Source of the DNA: Oscillospiraceae bacterium | Lineage (GTDB): Bacteria; Bacillota_A; Clostridia; Oscillospirales; Ruminococcaceae | Direction: 5' to 3' | Assembly: GCA_017440445.1 (NCBI GenBank) | Contig: JAFSHE010000221.1 | Location: forward strand, 1 to 7,145 | DNA: 7,145 nucleotides | Part shown: in pieces, positions 1 through 4,336 of the stretch | Numbering within the stretch: the first letter of the stretch is position 1 | How the letters are laid out: every line of letters begins with the position of its first letter | Program-made: the position numbers and the translations under genes | The notes under the pieces: generated by a model | What the model was told of the DNA's origin: nothing | Database searches by the model: none | Seen by the model: the letters and a program-made list of their open reading frames with translations, nothing else

Positions 1-218
1 AGCAGAACGGCAAAAAGCGTACGATCATCAAGCGGATACCTCAGCCGATCGAGTATGAATATGCCCTAAAAACTGGTGATATTGCAATAGAGAACAGTGC
101 CTCCTGCCCTGCTTTTCACAACGGGCATGGAATACTTGCTCTTAAACTTTTATACAAACTACTGCTTGAATACCAGACAACGGGCAGTATCCCCGAAAAC
201 CTCTCAATTGACTATTAA
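1..218 (+). CDS. C-terminal end of an unrecognised protein (5' part outside window)
   Basis: An open frame enters from the left edge (first full codon at 3) and ends with TAA at 216-218, giving 71 residues. It starts QNGKKRTIIKRIPQPIEYEY, has a Lys/Arg-rich beginning and a hydrophobic helix-like stretch (GILALKLLYKLLLEY), and ends ENLSIDY. A strong Rho-independent terminator follows within 7 bases, which supports a real gene end. I do not recognise the family. A mobile-element protein would fit the context, but no catalytic motif is visible in this fragment. It converges on the ribbon-helix-helix gene, whose stop codon touches the terminator's T-tract. The other plus-strand reading from 97 is a frame shadow with no ribosome site. 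Confidence 0.6.
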   Translation, partial: QNGKKRTIIKRIPQPIEYEYALKTGDIAIENSASCPAFHNGHGILALKLLYKLLLEYQTTGSIPENLSIDY

Positions 219-224
219 TGATCT

Positions 225-250
225 CCGCACTCATAATGGGTGCGGTTTTT
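225..250 (+). terminator. Rho-independent terminator of the left partial gene
   Basis: The arms CCGCACTC (225-232) and GGGTGCGG (238-245) pair over 8 bp, including one T-G pair, around loop ATAAT. Five T residues follow at 246-250. It lies 7 bases after the TAA at 216-218. In the opposite direction no T-run follows, so it should act on plus-strand transcripts only. Confidence 0.85.
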
Positions 251-711
251 CACGGATTCTCACACCCGTAATCGTCCTCAATCGTCACAAGCCTGTGCGC
301 CTTGTCGATATAATAATCATTCGGCTTAATCTGCGAGCCGTCGAATTTATCCGCAAGCAGCATCGCCTTTGAAATTACATTTTCAAGCTCCGTGCCGTTG
401 TCCATGATGTCCGACATCAGAGCTGCAACCAGAATCAGCAGCGTATCTACCTGCTTTGTGGTATACGCAAGCCGTCGGCTGTGCTTTTCGAGGTCGGGGT
501 GTATTCTTGTAGCAAGCGAATCGTGTATCGTATCGGTCATTATCCTGAGGATCTCGTTCTGATTAGCGTCGAAATAATCGGACGACATATATTGCTCGCA
601 GGCTTCACGCATTACCGCCGAAAACGATATGTGCTTTCGGTCGGCGATAGTCCGCATTGACTCAACTGTTTCCTCTGGCATTGACACTGTGACTCTGCTG
701 ATATGCTCCAT
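250..711 (-). CDS. Ribbon-helix-helix (CopG/Arc-like) DNA-binding protein
   Basis: A 153-residue protein. Residues 4-42 match a ribbon-helix-helix fold: a beta strand (SRVTVSMPEE), a helix (TVESMRTIADRKH), then a turn and second helix (SFSAVMREACEQYM). Such proteins dimerise and insert the strand into the major groove. They act as repressors of their own operon or as relaxosome accessory proteins in mobile elements. The rest is mostly predicted helix, with a hydrophobic stretch around 90-105 (QVDTLLILVAALMSDIMD) that may be an oligomerisation helix rather than a membrane span. The ATG at 709-711 is preceded by GGGAG (720-724) at good spacing. It follows the replication-like gene on the same strand after a 248-bp gap full of inverted repeats, which are natural binding-site candidates. 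The family call is firm. The role (autorepressor or oriT-binding protein) is inference, since no relaxase is visible. Confidence 0.8.
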   Translation of the reverse strand: MEHISRVTVSMPEETVESMRTIADRKHISFSAVMREACEQYMSSDYFDANQNEILRIMTDTIHDSLATRIHPDLEKHSRRLAYTTKQVDTLLILVAALMSDIMDNGTELENVISKAMLLADKFDGSQIKPNDYYIDKAHRLVTIEDDYGCENP

Positions 712-738
712 TTTTTACGCTCCCTTCTGCTCTTAAAA

Positions 739-767
739 AGTATGAATGTGTTTTCTCTTTTCATACT
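739..767. promoter_or_regulatory. 8-bp inverted repeat upstream of the RHH gene
   Basis: The arms AGTATGAA (739-746) and TTCATACT (760-767) are perfectly complementary, with a 13-base spacer. On the minus strand the hairpin is followed by TTTTAAG, so it could also act as a weak terminator or attenuator ahead of the RHH gene. It lies 28 bases upstream of the start codon and is a plausible operator for the RHH protein itself. Confidence 0.45.
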
Positions 768-796
768 CGCAACGCCTTTGGCGATGCGGTGTCGGG

Positions 797-816
797 TAGT
801 GTTGTTCACAACACTA
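797..816. promoter_or_regulatory. Near-perfect 20-bp palindrome, candidate operator
   Basis: The arms TAGTGTTGT (797-805) and ACAACACTA (808-816) are exact reverse complements with a 2-base spacer. The symmetry and size suit a dimeric or tetrameric DNA-binding protein such as the RHH protein encoded just downstream on the minus strand. No T-run follows on either side, so a terminator role is unlikely. Confidence 0.5.
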
Positions 817-849
817 TTCCTGCTTAGCTAAAATACCTCTCCCTCGACG

Positions 850-893
850 CATATAGAATATGGGGTTTTTGTAGTTTGGCGGTGTTCTATATG
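850..893. repeat. 9-bp inverted repeat with 26-bp spacer
   Basis: CATATAGAA (850-858) and TTCTATATG (885-893) are exact reverse complements. The right arm runs into the left end of structured element copy 1, so the repeat may belong to that element or to the control region of the RHH gene. Confidence 0.45.
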
Positions 894-992
894 GTTGTTA
901 TAGGTGCGCAAACACGAGGCTTGCGCTGTCGCCCCCAAGTGCGGCAAGGACGCCGCACATCAAAGGGCGACCTGCGACACGGTGTCGCACCT
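889..992. repeat. Structured repeat element, copy 1 (nested hairpins, possible RNA or MITE-like DNA)
   Basis: It is homologous along its length to 3672-3772. Reading the plus strand, hairpin A pairs 906-911 with 921-926, outer stem B pairs GTCGCC (928-933) with GGCGAC (966-971), inner hairpin C pairs GTGCGGC (939-945) with GCCGCAC (952-958), and hairpin D pairs TGCGACAC (973-980) with GTGTCGCA (982-989). AGGTGC at 902 and GCACCT at 987-992 form terminal inverted repeats. Compared with copy 2, pair 930/969 is C-G here and T-A there, and pair 940/957 is T-A here and G-C there. Such compensatory change implies selection on structure, as RNA or as single-stranded or cruciform DNA. Its right end overlaps the 3' end of the replication-like gene. 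I do not recognise it as a known RNA family. Confidence 0.7.
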
Positions 993-1907
993 GCGATATT
1001 TCGCCATGATGTCTTCCTCTATGGACTGAATGTCCAGTGATGAATAATCATTCCTTGGCTGTAGCTGCGGTCGCTCGATACGGCTCTTAATCTGATTGAA
1101 CAGCACGCTCCCGAAATACCCGGCGAAGTTATCATACCTCTTCCCTTTCAGCGCCTGAGTTGCCTTGCGGATATCCTCCTCGCATACCTCTCCGAATACT
1201 CGCTGAAGCTCCGAATTATCCACGGTGTCGCCGCTGATAGTTCGGCTTTTTGCTTTCATGCAATCCGTTATTACCTCTACTACCTTGTCGATGTAATAGC
1301 CGCCGAATTCCTCACGCAAAATTTCTCCGTTTATCTGCTTTTCCAAATAAGAAAAATTATTCTGTTCATCGTCCTGATCGATCGAAATAGTATTTTGTTT
1401 ATATTTAGTATTTAATATATTAGTATTTGATTGTGCCGTATTTTTCGGGACGGTAATTTTCGGTGCGGTATTTTCCGTCACCTCGTCATCATCTGCCGAG
1501 TATTGAAGTACCGTATTTTGCGGCACTGTATCTTCCTCTGCCGAGCGTTGAGGTGCCGTATTTTTCGGCACTGTATCTTCCTCCGCCGAGCGTTGAGGTG
1601 CCGTATTTTGCGGCACTGTGCTTTCAAAAAAAGTGTAGCTTTTTCGGGCATAGCGACCTATCTCGTCCTTGCTTTCAATGCGGACATAACCAAGCTCCTC
1701 TAGCTCTCTGATATAGCGGAGGGCGGTATCCTTGTTCACTCCCACCAGCCGAGCCATTCCGTTTACGGAGAAATCCCAGTCGTCAGGCAACGACAGCACC
1801 GCCGTAAAAAATCCTCTTGCCGCAAGGCTGAGCCGCTTGTCCATAATGATGTCGTTTGATATGCAGGTGTAGTTCGAATGATGTGCGTCCCTCTCGATGT
1901 GAAACAA
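960..1907 (-). CDS. RepA/DUF6017-like winged-helix replication initiator-type protein
   Basis: A 315-residue protein. Residues about 22-95 are a winged HTH (RLSLAARGFFTAVLSLPDDW, then VNKDTALRYIRELEELGYVR) like the N-terminus of the 'replication initiator A' proteins of Tn1549-type elements. Residues about 97-160 are a Thr/Pro/Glu linker built from 15-residue repeats (TVPxNTAPQRSAEED). Residues about 183-277 resemble the C-terminal DUF6017 domain (GGYYIDKVVEVITDCM, FAGYFGSVLFNQI). Family members are tied to replication or maintenance of mobile elements, and the exact activity is not shown here. The start codon is TTG (1905-1907), chosen because AAAGGAGG lies 8 bases upstream and homology begins at once (FHIERDAHHSNYTCISN). 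It sits 29 bp after the excisionase-like gene, so they are likely co-transcribed. The last 11 residues (RRCDTVSQVAL) are encoded by the palindromic end of structured element copy 1, so this tail is probably not ancestral. Confidence 0.8.
   Translation of the reverse strand: MFHIERDAHHSNYTCISNDIIMDKRLSLAARGFFTAVLSLPDDWDFSVNGMARLVGVNKDTALRYIRELEELGYVRIESKDEIGRYARKSYTFFESTVPQNTAPQRSAEEDTVPKNTAPQRSAEEDTVPQNTVLQYSADDDEVTENTAPKITVPKNTAQSNTNILNTKYKQNTISIDQDDEQNNFSYLEKQINGEILREEFGGYYIDKVVEVITDCMKAKSRTISGDTVDNSELQRVFGEVCEEDIRKATQALKGKRYDNFAGYFGSVLFNQIKSRIERPQLQPRNDYSSLDIQSIEEDIMAKYRRCDTVSQVAL
1502..1620. repeat. 45-bp in-frame tandem repeat (about 2.6 units) in the replication-like gene
   Basis: Unit 1 is 1502-1546, unit 2 is 1547-1591 and a partial third unit is 1592-1620. 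Units differ by only a few bases (CTCTGCC or CTCCGCC; TTTTGCGG or TTTTTCGG). Degenerate related segments continue to about 1435. Each unit codes for 15 residues of the TVPxNTAPQRSAEED type, so a change in copy number would alter linker length without a frameshift. Confidence 0.9.
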
Positions 1908-1915
1908 GCAGCTCC

Positions 1916-1923
1916 CCTCCTTT
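1916..1923 (-). promoter_or_regulatory. Ribosome binding site that fixes a TTG start
   Basis: The minus strand reads AAAGGAGG, a near-perfect anti-16S match, 8 bases before TTG at 1905-1907. No ATG or GTG in that frame is better placed, so the replication-like protein should start at this TTG. The site lies between the stop of the excisionase-like gene (1937-1939) and the TTG. Confidence 0.85.
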
Positions 1924-1936
1924 CAGGACACAGTGC

Positions 1937-2209
1937 TCAATACAGTCTGCGGATTCCGCCGATTGTCTGGGGTTCTTCGGGCTCCTCATCGCAGAGGGTG
2001 GAGTTGTTCAGGAACTCCGTGAACTTGTCCACATTGACGAGGATTCGTCCCGAGATTCGCACCGCCTTGATCTTACCGCTGCTGGCGAGCTTCCTCACGA
2101 AATACTGCGATACGCCGAACATCTCCGATACCTCGGCAACGCTTGCCATCTTGGGGACTTTTACGCCTGCGGGCTGTACCTGTGTAATGTTGATTGTGTT
2201 TTCTGTCAT
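1937..2209 (-). CDS. Excisionase-family HTH (MerR-like) DNA-binding protein
   Basis: A 90-residue protein. Residues about 20-68 form an excisionase/MerR-type winged HTH: MASVAEVSEMFGVSQYFVRK, then a wing (SGKIKAVRISGRILVNVDKF) and a short helix (TEFLNN). Such small proteins bend DNA to direct integrase towards excision, or act as regulators in integrative elements. The tail (DEEPEEPQTIGGIRRLY) is acidic and probably disordered. The ATG at 2207-2209 has AAAGGAGG 8 bases upstream, so the full 20-residue lead before the HTH is kept rather than starting at MASV. It is the first gene of the leftward cluster, driven by the consensus promoter at 2486-2514 through a roughly 270-base leader. No integrase is seen in the window, so an excisionase role rests on family resemblance only. 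Confidence 0.75.
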   Translation of the reverse strand: MTENTINITQVQPAGVKVPKMASVAEVSEMFGVSQYFVRKLASSGKIKAVRISGRILVNVDKFTEFLNNSTLCDEEPEEPQTIGGIRRLY

Positions 2210-2217
2210 GATAAATT

Positions 2218-2225
2218 CCTCCTTT
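2218..2225 (-). promoter_or_regulatory. Ribosome binding site of the excisionase-like gene
   Basis: The minus strand reads AAAGGAGG 8 bases before the ATG at 2207-2209. Just upstream is the small palindrome CGAGA (2232-2236) / TCTCG (2239-2243), which could bind a regulator or fold near the ribosome site. Confidence 0.8.
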
Positions 2226-2260
2226 TATTTTCGAGAACTCTCGTTCCCTTTCGTGTGATG

Positions 2261-2325
2261 TCATTCTATCCTATGTTTAACTGCAAAAAACTGCAAAGTT
2301 GCAGATAAAGCGATCATTTCTTCAT
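2261..2325 (-). promoter_or_regulatory. Leader mini-ORFs upstream of the excisionase-like gene
   Basis: On the minus strand, GAGAGGAGAG (2331-2340) lies 5 bases before ATG AAG AAA TGA, a three-codon ORF (2314-2325). Its stop overlaps (ATGA) the start of an 18-codon frame (MIALSATLQFFAVKHRIE, 2261-2317) that crosses a terminator-like hairpin. The good ribosome site in a transcribed leader suggests translation-dependent control, but no similar leader is known to me, so this is tentative. Confidence 0.35.
2285..2304 (-). terminator. Possible attenuator hairpin in the leftward leader
   Basis: On the minus strand CTGCA, loop ACTT and TGCAG (2304-2291) are followed by TTTTTT (2290-2285). The stem is short (5-6 bp), so termination would be weak or conditional. 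The CTGCAA repeats may instead be protein-binding sites. Confidence 0.35.
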
Positions 2326-2356
2326 AATATCTCTCCTCTCTGTTTATTCAGAACTG

Positions 2357-2385
2357 TTGCAAAAAGCAGCATAATATGGTATACT
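2357..2385 (+). promoter_or_regulatory. Sigma-A-type promoter for the XRE regulator
   Basis: TTGCAA (2357-2362), a 17-base spacer and TATACT (2380-2385) are each one mismatch from consensus. Transcription would start near 2392 and reach the regulator at 2567 through a leader that crosses the operator-like repeats and the opposing promoter. Confidence 0.65.
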
Positions 2386-2485
2386 TATAGACAGGGAATT
2401 TAAAAAAGCATCCCACAAGCAATATTCCAATGTTATTTTAAGCATCTCAAAATATATAGTTGGAAAGTTGGAATATCTTGATATC

Positions 2486-2514
2486 ATTATAACCCTTTTT
2501 ATATGGTTTGTCAA
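2486..2514 (-). promoter_or_regulatory. Perfect-consensus sigma-A promoter for the excisionase/rep cluster
   Basis: On the minus strand, TTGACA (2509-2514), exactly 17 bases and TATAAT (2486-2491) match the full consensus. The start would be near 2479, giving a leader of about 270 bases before the ATG at 2209. Such a strong promoter would need tight repression. The TTGGAA and ATATTCCAA repeats just downstream are plausible repressor sites. Confidence 0.85.
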
Positions 2515-2566
2515 GCATTATCATCAAATTTTCACATTTCGCATAACAGGAAGCAGGTGAACACAA

Positions 2567-3637
2567 ATGCACATCCTTGATAAGATATTTCTAGCTCTGG
2601 AAGAACGCAACTTTTCACAGCAGGATCTCAGCGATGCGCTGGAGGTAGACAAAAGCATCATCAGTGCATGGAAAAGCGGAAAGACCAAGTCATACAACAG
2701 ATATCTCCCGAAGATCGCCGCATTTCTGAATGTGACAGAGGACTGGCTGCTCGGCAACACCAGATACCAGAGACCTGAGCTTGCGGATAAATTAAGATGG
2801 AGCATATCCACTGCGGATGGCTTTGATCCCGTGTTTGATTTCGGACCGATAATCAGGACAATGCGCGAAGAAAAAGGCATCAGCGAAGCTACCCTCGCTA
2901 AAAAGCTGTCTGTATCTGCTTCGCACTATCAGTATATGGAGCTTGGCGAAGTGCCTCTGGCTCAGTTCTACGCTACACTGCTGTGCAACGAGCTTGACAC
3001 CTCTGTCGAAATCGTGCTGAAGAATAACGGTGTGTTCTCTGACAAGCCTGTCGATAAGAAAGACACCGACGACACATCAATGGCGACCGAATACATCTCC
3101 GTTGACGCATTTGACCGCACAAGAATAAGAAATAACATCACCTATTTTGCAAATGAGCAGGGTGATTCACTTGCCGACGCTCTGAAAAAGATCGGTACAA
3201 GCGAGGAGTTTACAAAGGCTCTTAACCGAGGTTATTCGCTTGCAACAGAAGATCTTCTGAAGGTCACATGGCACTATAACCTCAACTACTATCTGCTGAT
3301 AGGTCAGGATCTCACAAAGCAGACAGGACGAATCCTTGCAAGGCTTATGAAGGAGAAAAACATCGACACCGCAGCCAACGGCATAAATCCAATAGAGTGG
3401 TATGAGATGGGCTTCTCGCCTGACAGCAGAGAGCTGCAGTCAGTTGCACGTGCACTTGGCATGGATATTCTGGAGCTGCCGATGCCCTTTGAGGAAATGA
3501 CGGCTCTCACTCTGGATAATGTAGGTATGAGGCTTGAGGATTTCAGACTGCTCAGCGGCTTCCACAAGCTTGATGCAACAGGCAAGGAAAAGCTGCTCTC
3601 CTATATGCAGGATATTTCAAAGCTCTATAAAAAATAA
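2567..3637 (+). CDS. Multi-domain XRE/Cro-like HTH regulator (candidate element repressor)
   Basis: A 356-residue protein. Residues 1-63 are a clear XRE/Cro HTH (FSQQDLSDALEVDKSIISAW, then LPKIAAFLNVTEDWLLG). Residues about 92-150 are a second one (IIRTMREEKGISEATLAKKL, with ASHYQYMELG). Residues about 186-246 (IRNNITYFANEQ, ADALKKIGTSEEFTKALNRG, LLKVTWHYNLNYYLLIG) and 253-304 (GRILARLMKEKNIDTAANGI, ELQSVARALGMDILEL) look like two degenerate copies of the same fold. The C-terminus (HKLDATGKEKLLSYMQDISK) is the usual tail of XRE repressors. No membrane, peptidase or sensor domain is seen. ATG 2567 follows AGGTGA (2555-2560) by 6 bases. It is divergent from the excisionase/rep cluster across the switch region and is the likely controller of both promoters, which is inference from position. 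A terminator follows directly. Confidence 0.85.
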   Translation: MHILDKIFLALEERNFSQQDLSDALEVDKSIISAWKSGKTKSYNRYLPKIAAFLNVTEDWLLGNTRYQRPELADKLRWSISTADGFDPVFDFGPIIRTMREEKGISEATLAKKLSVSASHYQYMELGEVPLAQFYATLLCNELDTSVEIVLKNNGVFSDKPVDKKDTDDTSMATEYISVDAFDRTRIRNNITYFANEQGDSLADALKKIGTSEEFTKALNRGYSLATEDLLKVTWHYNLNYYLLIGQDLTKQTGRILARLMKEKNIDTAANGINPIEWYEMGFSPDSRELQSVARALGMDILELPMPFEEMTALTLDNVGMRLEDFRLLSGFHKLDATGKEKLLSYMQDISKLYKK

Positions 3638-3639
3638 AG

Positions 3640-3667
3640 AACAGCGTCACGAATGTGGCGCTGTTTT
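3640..3667 (+). terminator. Rho-independent terminator after the XRE regulator
   Basis: AACAGCG-T-CAC (3640-3650) pairs with GTG-G-CGCTGTT (3655-3665), an 11-bp stem with one T-G pair and loop GAAT. T residues run through 3664-3667. It lies 3 bases after the stop codon. Confidence 0.85.
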
Positions 3668-3671
3668 GGTT

Positions 3672-3772
3672 ATATGGATGAGGTGCAAGATCACGATGAT
3701 CGTACAGTTGCCACAAAAGGACGGCACGGACGCCGACCAACTGAGGGCAACCTGCGACACGGTGTCGCACCT
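3672..3772. repeat. Structured repeat element, copy 2
   Basis: It aligns with 889-992 from ATATGG to GCACCT with few gaps, and the last 22 bases are identical. The same stems form. Hairpin A spans 3684-3706. Stem B pairs GTTGCC (3707-3712) with GGCAAC (3746-3751). Hairpin C pairs GGACGGC (3719-3725) with GCCGACC (3732-3738), with one A-A mismatch. Hairpin D pairs 3753-3760 with 3762-3769. The hairpin C loop is ACGGAC, against AAGGAC in copy 1. It stands alone between the regulator's terminator and the promoter at 3801 and is followed by a T/A-rich run (CCTATTTTATTTTAA). On the plus strand, hairpin D with this run could therefore end a small transcript. No promoter specific to it was found. 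Confidence 0.7.
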
Positions 3773-3800
3773 ATTTTATTTTAATTGTCCCAAAAAGAGC

Positions 3801-3829
3801 TTGACTTTCTCCACCTCTTAACATATAAT
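3801..3829 (+). promoter_or_regulatory. Strong sigma-A promoter for the 122-aa gene
   Basis: TTGACT (3801-3806), a 17-base spacer and TATAAT (3824-3829) form a near-consensus promoter. The start near 3836 leaves a leader of about 33 bases before the ATG at 3869. Confidence 0.8.
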
Positions 3830-3868
3830 TAGTATATAAAACTGATATTTTAAAGAGGATTTTCAGTT

Positions 3869-4237
3869 ATGTCAAACACAAGCTATGGCAAAGAGGATAT
3901 GTCCATCTGGGCGAAAAAGGCACTGGACTATGCTGTTCAGACGGACAGGACGGCGGTTGACCTCATCAACATGAGTGGGCTTTATCGCAGGATATGGGAG
4001 GAGATTGCCAACGCCTCGGAAAAAGAATACACCGATACATTCGAGACTATGAAAAGAAAGGCTCCCGGCACAAATAGCTGGGAGCAGCAGGTTAAGTTTA
4101 TTGAGGAGATCCGCGGCTATGCCCTCGCAGCAAGGTGGGAGTATCTCCGTGCGGCAGTTGATGCTCTGCTCGCCGCCTGCTGGGAGAAAGAGGAGCTGAG
4201 CGAAATAAAAGAAATTAGAATAGCTGATATTGCGTGA
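3869..4237 (+). CDS. Unknown 122-residue soluble helical protein
   Basis: I do not recognise this family. The product appears mostly alpha-helical and soluble. It has a charged middle (SEKEYTDTFETMKRKAPGTN), tryptophans at spaced positions (MSIWAKKALDYAV, RRIWEEIANA, NSWEQQVKFIEEI, RWEYLRAAVDALLAACWEKE), and no signal peptide or membrane span. GAGGA (3855-3859) precedes the ATG by 9 bases and a strong dedicated promoter lies just upstream, so expression is likely. It starts about 100 bp after structured element copy 2, and the stand-alone palindrome (4246-4270) begins 8 bases after its stop, so repeat-derived sequence flanks it on both sides. Neighbouring small genes of unknown function suggest an accessory cluster. 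Confidence 0.7.
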   Translation: MSNTSYGKEDMSIWAKKALDYAVQTDRTAVDLINMSGLYRRIWEEIANASEKEYTDTFETMKRKAPGTNSWEQQVKFIEEIRGYALAARWEYLRAAVDALLAACWEKEELSEIKEIRIADIA

Positions 4238-4245
4238 TATGGGAA

Positions 4246-4270
4246 CAGGTGCGACACGGTGTCGCACCTG
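4246..4270. repeat. 25-bp perfect palindrome, minimal copy 3 of the repeat
   Basis: The arms CAGGTGCGACAC (4246-4257) and GTGTCGCACCTG (4259-4270) are exact complements around a single G. The 19-base core from 4251 is identical to the D hairpin of copies 1 and 2, but none of stems A-C is present. The symmetry extends further than in the other copies, and AGGTGC...GCACCT, the end motif of the full element, bounds it. It lies just after the 122-aa gene, and the following CTTCAATTTT could make it a weak terminator. Confidence 0.85.
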
Positions 4271-4336
4271 CTTCAATTTTATCAACAATAATAATAACAC
4301 TATTACCACCCATGGAATGAAGGCGGGAAGGTTTCT

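Larger units (their letters stand above)
712..959. other. Inverted-repeat-rich intergenic region; regulatory or candidate transfer-origin region
   Basis: This gap between two minus-strand genes has no convincing ORF. The 65-aa frame at 612-809 overlaps the RHH gene and has no ribosome site. It holds at least four separate inverted repeats (739-767, 769-787, 797-816, 850-893), then most of structured element copy 1. The small hairpin 769-787 has arms GCAACGCC and GGCGATGC with loop TTT and one mismatch. I found no clear TTGACA/TATAAT promoter here. Clustered inverted repeats next to an RHH gene are typical of autoregulated operators and of transfer origins. No nick-site sequence is recognisable, so an oriT remains speculative. 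Confidence 0.5.
2210..2566. promoter_or_regulatory. Divergent-gene control region with face-to-face promoters and operator-like repeats
   Basis: This 357-bp gap lies between the leftward excisionase/rep cluster and the rightward XRE regulator. It contains a rightward promoter (2357-2385), a leftward promoter (2486-2514) and a transcribed leader with mini-ORFs (2261-2325). The candidate operators are the inverted repeat ATATTCCAA (2422-2430) / TTGGAATAT (2468-2476), the tandem AGTTGGAA AGTTGGAA (2458-2473) and repeated CTGCAA motifs (2281-2304). Predicted starts near 2392 (rightward) and 2479 (leftward) make the two transcripts overlap head-on. This resembles phage or ICE decision switches. 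The XRE protein is the obvious candidate regulator. Confidence 0.65.

Noticed and set aside
1..218. Left partial gene considered as an integrase or recombinase C-terminus
   Set aside because: No tyrosine-recombinase R-H-R-Y pattern or serine-recombinase feature is visible in the 71 residues, so no function is assigned.
612..809. 65-codon minus-strand frame beginning MNNTTRHRIAKGV
   Set aside because: It overlaps the start of the RHH gene in another frame, has no ribosome site, and reads through the inverted-repeat region.
889..992. Structured element considered as a retron msr-msd or an IS200/IS605 end
   Set aside because: No reverse transcriptase or transposase is present in the window, and no characteristic motif of either class is seen.
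1502..1620. Tandem repeats considered as a CRISPR array
   Set aside because: The 45-bp units are contiguous, with no unique spacers, and lie in frame inside a protein-coding gene.
1431..1711. Two plus-strand frames of 82 and 90 codons with repeated CIFLCRALRCRIFRH-type sequence
   Set aside because: They are antisense readings of the 45-bp repeats in the replication-like gene. The apparent repeats come from that minisatellite.
1856..2308. Plus-strand frames of 126 and 150 codons opposite the excisionase-like gene
   Set aside because: They are antisense to two well-supported genes with strong ribosome sites and show no domain.
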